A stretch of 5,759 bases of DNA from JALXCG01 sp026991065 [NCBI: Gemmatimonadota bacterium] (GTDB lineage Bacteria; GCA-2686955). This document shows, in pieces, positions 1-5,759 of the stretch (its first letter is position 1; every line of letters begins with the position of its first letter). Below the pieces are notes generated by a model. That model saw only the letters and a program-made list of their open reading frames with translations, was not told where the DNA came from and did not search any database. A program made the translations under genes and the position numbers. The stretch is taken from NCBI GenBank assembly GCA_026991065.1, contig JALXCG010000474.1, forward strand, positions 1 to 5,759. The letters are read 5' to 3'.

Positions 1-1
1 C

Positions 2-151
2 CAACAATCGCCGGAGGCCTTCGCCGCCGACCTGGTGCAACTGGAGGCAGCCGGCGCCGCCGCCCTCGGAGGCTGCTGCGGCACCGACGCCCGGTTTCTC
101 CGGGCGCTCCGGCGTCGTTCCGCGGCGCGGCATCCGCAACGGTGCAAGTGA
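2..151 (+). CDS. homocysteine S-methyltransferase family protein, C-terminal end (partial)
   Basis: The reading frame enters from the left edge and stops at TGA 149-151, leaving 49 residues. It carries GGCCGTDARFLRALRR, the C-terminal signature of the homocysteine S-methyltransferase (Pcmt/BHMT/MetH N-domain) family, normally GGCCGTTPEHI. The adjacent cysteines (codons at 74-79) are two of the three zinc ligands that activate the homocysteine thiol in this family. The preceding ADLVQLEAAGAAAL fits the last helix and strand of the TIM barrel. Only about 20 residues follow the motif, so this is a stand-alone barrel or one that ends in this domain, not full-length MetH, which continues into folate and cobalamin domains. 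The methyl donor cannot be inferred. A 385-bp gap with a palindrome separates it from the carboxylase operon, so co-transcription is doubtful. Family assignment is fairly sure; the exact enzyme is not. Confidence 0.75.
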   Translation, partial: QQSPEAFAADLVQLEAAGAAALGGCCGTDARFLRALRRRSAARHPQRCK

Positions 152-246
152 AGATGATTGCGGAGCGGCGACCGGTCGAGACCGGGTTGCCGCCCGGCGG
201 CGGCGCGCGCCGTCCACACCACTCGCGCTGCCCGCCCCACCTGGAT

Positions 247-266
247 CACCCGCCCCGGGGCGGGTG
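247..266. terminator. perfect 20-bp GC palindrome, possible terminator hairpin
   Basis: CACCCGCCCC is followed directly by its reverse complement GGGGCGGGTG. As RNA it gives an 8-bp stem with a CCGG tetraloop, extendable by a U-G pair at 246/267. It starts 96 bases after the methyltransferase stop, which fits a 3' end structure, but no T run follows on either strand. It could instead be a protein-binding palindrome. A nearby CCCGCCCC at about 232-239 can compete for the right arm. Confidence 0.35.
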
Positions 267-351
267 GCGCAGTGCAGCCTGAAGGCCGCCCGGACCGACA
301 GCCCGCCGCGCCGCGATCGGCGATGAAGAACCGCGCACGATGGACGGCCTT

Positions 352-420
352 CAAACCCAAGACACGCCCACGCCGGAGCCGGCACCTTCTCTACCCCTGC
401 CAATGCCCCTCATGGGTTTG
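352..420. repeat. 8-bp inverted repeat with 53-base spacer
   Basis: CAAACCCA at 352-359 and its exact complement TGGGTTTG at 413-420 flank a 53-base segment that contains the smaller pair GGCA (381-384) and TGCC (398-401). The pair lies upstream of the promoter candidate, so it would act as DNA (an operator pair) or as the end of the upstream transcript rather than as an operon leader. It may be chance. Confidence 0.25.
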
Positions 421-455
421 CGATTCCCGGAGCATGTTCCGCTGCCACGGCGGTG

Positions 456-485
456 TTGACGGGGAGGCGGCAAATCGCCTAATTT
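456..485 (+). promoter_or_regulatory. putative sigma70 promoter of the carboxylase operon
   Basis: TTGACG (456-461) is a five-of-six match to the -35 box. TAATTT (480-485), 18 bases on, is a reasonable -10 box, sitting in a short AT-rich patch in otherwise GC-rich DNA. The start codon is 51 bases downstream of the -10 box, giving a leader of roughly 45 bases. The spacer contains AGGCG (465-469) facing CGCCT (476-480), a short inverted repeat where a repressor could bind. No mapped start site is available, so this rests on motif and position only. Confidence 0.45.
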
Positions 486-526
486 CAATGCCTTGTATCG
501 CGTCCAACGGCCCAAACAAGTTCCCT

Positions 527-533
527 GGAGGAG
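527..533 (+). promoter_or_regulatory. ribosome binding site fixing the biotin carboxylase start
   Basis: GGAGGAG is a near-perfect Shine-Dalgarno sequence. The GGAGG core ends 5 bases before ATG 537. This supports that start over an overlapping frame that opens at 493 and has no such site. Confidence 0.75.
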
Positions 534-536
534 CCC

Positions 537-1905
537 ATGTTCCGCTCGGTCCTGGTGGCCAACCGCGGCGAAATCGCGCTGCGGATCATCAAGGCATTGC
601 GAGCGCTGTCGATTCGTTCCGTCGCCGTCTACTCCCAGGCGGACGCCGACTCGCCGCACCTGGCGGCAGCGGATGCCACCGTCTGCATCGGCGGGGCGCG
701 CAGTTCCGACAGCTATCTCAATATGCAAGCAATCATCCAGGCAGCCATTCAACATGACTGTCAGGCGCTTCACCCCGGCTTCGGCTTCCTCGCCGAGAAC
801 GCCCGTTTCGCCACCATGTGCGAGCAGGCGCGCATCACCTTCATCGGTCCGGCGCCGGCCGCGATCCGCCAGATGGGGGTCAAGGCCGCCGCGCGCGAGA
901 CGATGCGCGCCGCCGGGCTGGAGCCGATCCCCGGCTCCGCCGGCGTGGTGTCCGACCTCGACGCCGCCGGCCGGATCGCCGCCGATATGGGCTATCCGGT
1001 GCTGCTCAAGGCCAGCGCCGGCGGCGGCGGGCGCGGCATGCGGGTGGCCGAGAACGCCGCCGGGCTGGAAGAAGCCTTCGCCGCGGCCCGGATGGAGGCC
1101 GAAAAAGCCTTCGGCAACGGCGACCTCTACCTGGAAAAGTTTATTCGCGGCGGTCGCCACATCGAGTTCCAGATCCTCGCCGATGCCTATGGCCACGCCA
1201 TCCACCTGGGCGAGCGCGAGTGCTCGGTGCAGCGCCGCCACCAGAAGCTGATCGAAGAGTCTCCCTCGCCCACGGTCAGCGCCGAGACCCGCCGCCGGGT
1301 CGGCGCGCAGGTGGCGCGCGCAGTGGCGCGCATCGGCTACCGCAACGCCGGCACCGTGGAGTTTCTGCGGGACAGCGACGGTTCGCTCTATTTCATGGAG
1401 ATGAACACCCGTCTGCAGGTGGAACATCCGGTCACCGAAATGGTCACCGGCGTCGACATCGTGCAGCAGCAGATCAAACTGGCGGCGAATCAGCCGCTGG
1501 CGATCGCCCAGGAGCAGGTGGAGATGCGCGGGCACTCCATCGAGGTGCGAATCAACGCCGAGGATCCGGAGCACGACTTCCGCCCGACGCCGGGTGCCAT
1601 CACCCGCTTCGAGCCGCCGCGCTCCGGCCCCGACCTGCGCCTCGACACGCACGTCCAGGAAGGCTACGTAGTACCCCCCTTCTACGATTCGATGATCGCC
1701 AAGCTGATCTGCCGCGGCGCCGATCGCGCGCAAGCGATCGCCAACACCATCGCCGCGCTGGAAGCGTTCCGCATCGAAGGGGTCCGGAGCACCATCCCGC
1801 TCCATCTGCGCATTCTGCGCAGCCCGCAGTTCCAGAGCGGCACCTACGACACGACGCTGCTGGAGCAACTCTTCGCCGAAGCGCAGCCACCGGAGGGGCA
1901 CAACC

Positions 1906-1913
<8 letters not shown>
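537..1913 (+). CDS. biotin carboxylase subunit of an acyl-CoA carboxylase (AccC family)
   Basis: A 458-residue cytosolic enzyme that uses ATP and bicarbonate to carboxylate biotin on the carrier protein. The length is close to E. coli AccC (about 450), so it is a free subunit without a fused biotin domain. It opens with the biotin carboxylase N-domain ([13 protein letters not shown], residues 5-17; [10 protein letters not shown], 79-88), then an ATP-grasp domain, then the C-domain ([12 protein letters not shown], 334-345). Catalytic positions are intact: Lys116, Lys158, the GGGGRGM glycine loop (162-168), Lys237, Glu275, Glu288, Asn290, the RLQVEHP stretch (292-298) with Glu296, and Arg339. 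It is the first gene of the operon. Its last codons overlap the next gene by 8 bases (ATGGCTAG), which suggests coupled translation. The family is certain. Whether it also serves fatty acid synthesis cannot be told, but its neighbours tie it to an acyl-CoA carboxylase. Confidence 0.95.
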
Positions 1914-3627
<1,714 letters not shown>

Positions 3628-3631
3628 GGCA

Positions 3632-4246
3632 ATGAAAAAGACGATTCTGGCGCTCGGCGCCGATGGCGAACGCGCGGATGAGCGCCTGGTACTGGCCCCG
3701 GCGGTCGGGATCTACCTGAATCCACCGCCGGTCGGCACCTATCTCACCGCCGGTAGTCACGCCGGCGCGCTGCGGGTGCTCAACACCCACTACGAGCTGG
3801 TCGTTCCGCGCGGCACCGCCGGCCTGGTCAGCGAAGCCCGCGTCACCGACCGCGCCACCCGGGTGGAGTATGGGCAACCGCTGCTGCAGCTTTCCGCCGC
3901 TCTGAGCGGCGGCGCGATCGGCGAACTCGACGGCGGCGGCGGCGACACCGATGACATCGCCGCGGATGCCGCGCAGATCCCCGCCGGAATGGTGGCCCTG
4001 CGGGCGCCGACCGACGGCATCTTCTACCGCCGGCCGAGCCCCGACGAACCGCCCTATGTGGAGAGCGGGCAGGAGGTGGAGCGGGGCAAGGTGCTGGGGC
4101 TGATCGAGGTGATGAAGTGTTTCAATCAGATCACCTACGACCTTCCCGGCGGCGCCCCGCCGCGCGCCCGGATCGAGCGCATCGTCGCCGGCGACGGCGC
4201 CGAGGTGAGCATGGGCCAGATTCTCTTTGTGTTGGATCCGCTGTAG
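3632..4246 (+). CDS. biotin carboxyl carrier protein with tandem biotinyl domains, first copy degenerate
   Basis: A 204-residue carrier that shuttles carboxybiotin between the two preceding enzymes. The C-terminal domain (about 120-204) is a full biotinyl domain: APTDGIFYRRPSPDEPPY (125-142) includes an AccB-type thumb, and IEVMKCFNQI (158-167) holds Lys162 (codon 4115-4117), the biotinylation site. The N-terminal half (about 19-88) aligns with it: APAVGIYLNPPPVGTYL (22-38) for the first strands and thumb, LRVLNTHYELVVP (47-59) for the hairpin, and RVEYGQPLLQL (77-87) for the last strand. Asn51 stands where the lysine should be, so this copy should not carry biotin. A Gly/Asp/Ala-rich linker (about 89-118) joins them. 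The start ATG lies 4 bases after the carboxyltransferase stop, with GGAG at 3621-3624. Biotinylation needs a BirA encoded elsewhere. Carrier function is near certain; the role of the first domain is unknown. Confidence 0.92.
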   Translation: MKKTILALGADGERADERLVLAPAVGIYLNPPPVGTYLTAGSHAGALRVLNTHYELVVPRGTAGLVSEARVTDRATRVEYGQPLLQLSAALSGGAIGELDGGGGDTDDIAADAAQIPAGMVALRAPTDGIFYRRPSPDEPPYVESGQEVERGKVLGLIEVMKCFNQITYDLPGGAPPRARIERIVAGDGAEVSMGQILFVLDPL

Positions 4247-4339
4247 AAGCGACTCCATGCCTTGATTCCGCTCCGTCGGATCCCGCCGAGCACGGGTTGT
4301 CGTTCCTCGACCATTCAGGTGTTGGCACGGTGCAAAAGC

Positions 4340-4364
4340 GGGGCCGGCGTCGTTTCGCGGCCCC
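4340..4364. terminator. GC-rich hairpin after the operon, possible terminator
   Basis: GGGGCCG (4340-4346) pairs exactly with CGGCCCC (4358-4364), and an inner CG/CG pair shortens the loop. AAAA precedes it (4334-4337) and GGCGTTTCCC follows, giving a weak T patch on the + strand and a weak T run on the - strand. It lies 93 bases after the carrier stop, so it could end the operon transcript, the convergent one, or both. The poor T tail keeps confidence low. Confidence 0.4.
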
Positions 4365-4378
4365 GGCGTTTCCCATTC

Positions 4379-4411
4379 CCGCCGGATCAAGTGCGCGAAA
4401 GGTTCCGGCGG
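4379..4411. repeat. 8-bp inverted repeat (second spacer hairpin)
   Basis: CCGCCGGA (4379-4386) is the exact complement of TCCGGCGG (4404-4411), with a 17-base loop. Fourteen bases separate it from the hairpin at 4340-4364. No T tract follows. Confidence 0.35.
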
Positions 4412-4421
4412 CCGCCAATTC

Positions 4422-4436
4422 GGCACCCGTTGTGCC
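4422..4436. repeat. 5-bp inverted repeat (third spacer hairpin)
   Basis: GGCAC (4422-4426) and GTGCC (4432-4436) form a small stem with a 5-base loop, right after the 4379-4411 repeat. A stem of this size can occur by chance in GC-rich DNA. Confidence 0.2.
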
Positions 4437-4554
4437 AAGATCAACAACCCTCACTCCGGCAACTTTATCTTGCGCCCTCGAACGCAGTGCCGGATAAGCG
4501 GAGCGCGGAGTCGTGCTCACTCTCGAGTCTCGATGCAAAGCGACGAGTCGATTC

Positions 4555-4612
4555 CACCCCCAAGACTTGGAGCCAACAGCCGTTGGCACTTGGCGCGCGG
4601 GGGTGCTGTTTT
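4555..4612 (+). terminator. composite hairpin with T-rich tail
   Basis: The outer arms are CACCCCC (4555-4561) and GGGGGTG (4599-4605). AAG (4562-4564) can pair with CTT (4589-4591). The inner stem is GCCAAC (4572-4577) with GTTGGC (4582-4587) around a 4-base loop. The palindrome CCAAGACTTGG (4560-4570) offers a competing fold. On the + strand CTGTTTTCTATT follows, with TTTT at 4609-4612, making it the best terminator-like arrangement in the window. It is 309 bases past the operon's last stop, and on the - strand it lies about 55 bases past the end of the convergent gene. Confidence 0.4.
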
Positions 4613-4658
4613 CTATTAACTACGGTTCGGCTCACAAGCGTTATACATTCCTGCCAAA

Positions 4659-5591
4659 TCAATACTCGAACTCATACTTGCGAGTTTCAGTTGTTTTCAC
4701 AGGAACGTGACCGACGCCAGGTACATCCATCTCCATAGTTATGGTGCGGCTGACTTTTTCCTCATAAATCAGCATTGTTTCAGGATCTATTACCCTCTCT
4801 ACATCACCCTTTATTGTTGCGGAACTGCTGCCAAAGTTGGGCTTCTTGGTCTCTGGCGCCAGTGCCTCTGATACATTTGACACTACATCCCCCACCTTTT
4901 TTGCCAAATTGTCCGCTTGACTATCATAGTGCTGTTCAATGAGGACACATTTTTTTTCACCACAGGGAACACATGCGGCAATACTTGTTTGAATGCTATA
5001 AGTAATCGTTGGTCCATTGGGTATTTGAAAAGGAGTCTCGGCAACAAGAGTATCTCCTATTTGAAATTCAGCTCCCACGTAGTCACCAATACGCCCATTC
5101 CATTCGGCGATTTCCTTTGCCTTCATGGCTTCAACATTGAGCACGGGGGCGAGTTGCTTAAAAACCTCTGGTGGGACCTGTTTGGATATGCCTTCAATGA
5201 ACGGTTCGTAACCATCTATGTCTATGATCTTGCCGTCAGAATCGAGTTTATACGTTATTACTGCACTGGATAGTAAGCTAACAATTGGATTGTTGACTTC
5301 TTCACCATTGCGTTTCATTGAGATGCTTTGGGGCTCGGCAAGAACATCCCATCCAGATTTGGTCTTGGTTATAGTAATCTTTGTTGTCGATACAGATTCA
5401 TCTAGCTGTCGCCCTTTGTCGCCCATATCCTTTTCATTGAGCGTCGTCAGTTTTTGAATAAAACTTATGTTTTCCCCCGGGGAAAAAGAAAACTTTATTG
5501 TTCCAAGTTCTTTAGCTGTCGAAACGCCGAAACATACCAGCAGGACAATCGCAACCACCCATCTCGCTACATTTCTTGAACTGTTCTTCAC
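4659..5591 (-). CDS. secreted protein of unknown function
   Basis: A 310-residue protein starting at GTG (5591-5589), with GGAG nine bases upstream. Residues 1-26 are a clear Sec signal peptide: basic start (Lys2, Arg6, Arg10), hydrophobic core (11-23) and S-T-A before a likely signal peptidase I cut after Ala26. Cys20 is not in a proper lipobox. The mature part has no other membrane segment and alternates short strand-like stretches with charged turns, suggesting a beta-rich periplasmic or exported protein. Three cysteines cluster as C207-x2-C210-x4-C215. The opening IKFSFSPGENISF and the later YKLDSDGKIIDIDGYEPF recall secreted DUF6263-type proteins, but this is an impression I could not test. 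Base composition is far more AT-rich than the operon, hinting at separate ancestry. It is convergent with the operon and no functional link is evident. Confidence 0.85.
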   Translation of the reverse strand: MKNSSRNVARWVVAIVLLVCFGVSTAKELGTIKFSFSPGENISFIQKLTTLNEKDMGDKGRQLDESVSTTKITITKTKSGWDVLAEPQSISMKRNGEEVNNPIVSLLSSAVITYKLDSDGKIIDIDGYEPFIEGISKQVPPEVFKQLAPVLNVEAMKAKEIAEWNGRIGDYVGAEFQIGDTLVAETPFQIPNGPTITYSIQTSIAACVPCGEKKCVLIEQHYDSQADNLAKKVGDVVSNVSEALAPETKKPNFGSSSATIKGDVERVIDPETMLIYEEKVSRTITMEMDVPGVGHVPVKTTETRKYEFEY

Positions 5592-5596
5592 GGCTT

Positions 5597-5604
5597 ATTT
5601 CTCC
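5597..5604 (-). promoter_or_regulatory. ribosome binding site supporting the GTG start at 5591
   Basis: On the - strand GGAGAAAT lies here, with GGAG (5601-5604) nine bases before GTG. It decides in favour of this non-ATG start, which also gives a well-formed signal peptide. Confidence 0.65.
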
Positions 5605-5611
5605 ATATGAA

Positions 5612-5683
5612 ATGCACGCTTTACATCGCCGGCAGCAAAACAATAGCGACAAAGGAACGGCGCTTCTTGCTGCCGGAGTGCAT
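5612..5683. repeat. large imperfect palindrome upstream of the secreted-protein gene
   Basis: The main arms are CCGGCAGCAA (5629-5638) and TTGCTGCCGG (5667-5676), a perfect 10-bp match. An inner pair AGCG (5645-5648) and CGCT (5661-5664) continues the stem. An outer pair ATGCAC (5612-5617) and GTGCAT (5678-5683) extends it, with 11 unpaired bases on one side and one on the other. It begins 20 bases upstream of the GTG start and leaves the ribosome site free. It could be a 5' leader structure, the terminator of a gene beyond the right edge, or a protein-binding site. No T tract follows on either strand, and I found no convincing promoter near it. Confidence 0.5.
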
Positions 5684-5708
5684 GCGATTAATACTCATGG
5701 AGCCCGCC

Positions 5709-5730
5709 CTGCCCCTACCCTTGTGGGCAG
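5709..5730. repeat. small inverted repeat near the right edge
   Basis: CTGCCC (5709-5714) pairs with GGGCAG (5725-5730) across a 10-base loop. It lies in a GC-rich end region with no visible gene or tRNA. A chance match is possible. Confidence 0.25.
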
Positions 5731-5759
5731 CATTGGCCACGGGTCAAGATTGAATCATA

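Larger units (their letters stand above)
152..536. other. gene-free spacer before the carboxylase operon
   Basis: I find no convincing gene on either strand here. An open + frame starting at 158 runs into the biotin carboxylase gene in another frame, and a long - frame is its antisense shadow; neither has a ribosome site or a recognisable motif. What the spacer does hold is listed separately: a 20-bp palindrome, an 8-bp wide inverted repeat, and a promoter with a ribosome binding site. A further small inverted repeat, CCGGTC-GA-GACCGG, lies at 172-185. I saw no riboswitch consensus. Confidence 0.6.
4247..4658. other. gene-free convergent spacer rich in hairpins
   Basis: The spacer lies between the ends of the + operon and the - strand gene. 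Several short open frames cross it on both strands, but none has a ribosome site with a recognisable protein motif. It holds four inverted repeats, described separately, and the shift from GC-rich to AT-rich DNA at about 4610. I see no gene in it. Confidence 0.6.

Noticed and set aside
152-536. Cobalamin or SAM riboswitch linking the methyltransferase and the carboxylase
   Set aside because: I looked for the conserved cobalamin-box and SAM-riboswitch core bases and found none. The hairpins present are simple palindromes.
158-757. 199-codon + frame that starts in the spacer and runs into the biotin carboxylase
   Set aside because: It overlaps the certain gene by over 200 bases in another frame, is Arg/Pro-rich, and has no ribosome site or motif.
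4584-4600. Possible sigma54 promoter (TTGGCAC with a GC about 10 bases on)
   Set aside because: The -12 element lacks the TT of TTGC and no gene lies downstream on that strand.
4560-4646. Integron attC-like arrangement: GTTATAC at 4640-4646 and GGCTC...CAAG pieces that pair imperfectly, next to an AT-rich single gene
   Set aside because: GTTATAC breaks the GTTRRRY core. There is no matching RYYYAAC partner at a sensible distance, no second site at the other end of the gene, and no integrase.
4465-4662. 65-codon - frame just past the secreted-protein gene, and longer frames nearby (4262-4738 +, 4131-4589 -)
   Set aside because: They have no ribosome site and no recognisable protein features, and they cross hairpins and the composition boundary. 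I regard the spacer as gene-free.
5684-5759. tRNA-like or gene-start sequence at the right edge
   Set aside because: There is no cloverleaf arm set, no T-loop consensus and no start codon with a ribosome site. Only a small inverted repeat is present.

Overview
The window comes from a GC-rich bacterium. A hand count gives 47 of 60 bases G or C at 1021-1080, inside the second gene. A typical Sec signal peptide and the enzyme families fit a Gram-negative such as a proteobacterium or a Desulfuromonas/Geobacter-type organism, but nothing here fixes the taxon. There are no RNA genes, CRISPR arrays, insertion sequences or transposase remnants that I can see.

Layout. (1) Bases 2-151 are the last 49 codons of a gene ending in the zinc-binding GGCCGT motif of homocysteine S-methyltransferases. 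(2) Bases 152-536 are gene-free and hold a perfect 20-bp GC palindrome (247-266), a wide inverted repeat (352-420) and a plausible sigma70 promoter (456-485). (3) Bases 537-4246 are a tight three-gene operon on the + strand: biotin carboxylase, carboxyltransferase and biotin carrier. The first junction overlaps by 8 bases and the second has a 4-base gap. (4) Bases 4247-4658 are gene-free and rich in hairpins, including a composite stem followed by a T-rich run (4555-4612). (5) Bases 4659-5591 on the - strand encode a secreted protein I do not recognise, in DNA that is much richer in A+T (22 of 60 G or C at 4981-5040). (6) Its upstream region (5592-5759) carries a large imperfect palindrome (5612-5683).

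How the genes work together. The three operon genes supply every part of a soluble, ATP-driven, biotin-dependent acyl-CoA carboxylase. The biotin carboxylase charges biotin on Lys162 of the carrier, and the carboxyltransferase moves the carboxyl group to an acyl-CoA. The carboxyltransferase looks most like the alpha subunit of glutaconyl-CoA decarboxylase, yet no membrane sodium-pump subunit is present in the window and a biotin carboxylase stands in the operon instead. The carrier is a tandem duplication of biotinyl domains in which the first copy has lost the biotin lysine. The acyl-CoA substrate cannot be decided from the sequence.
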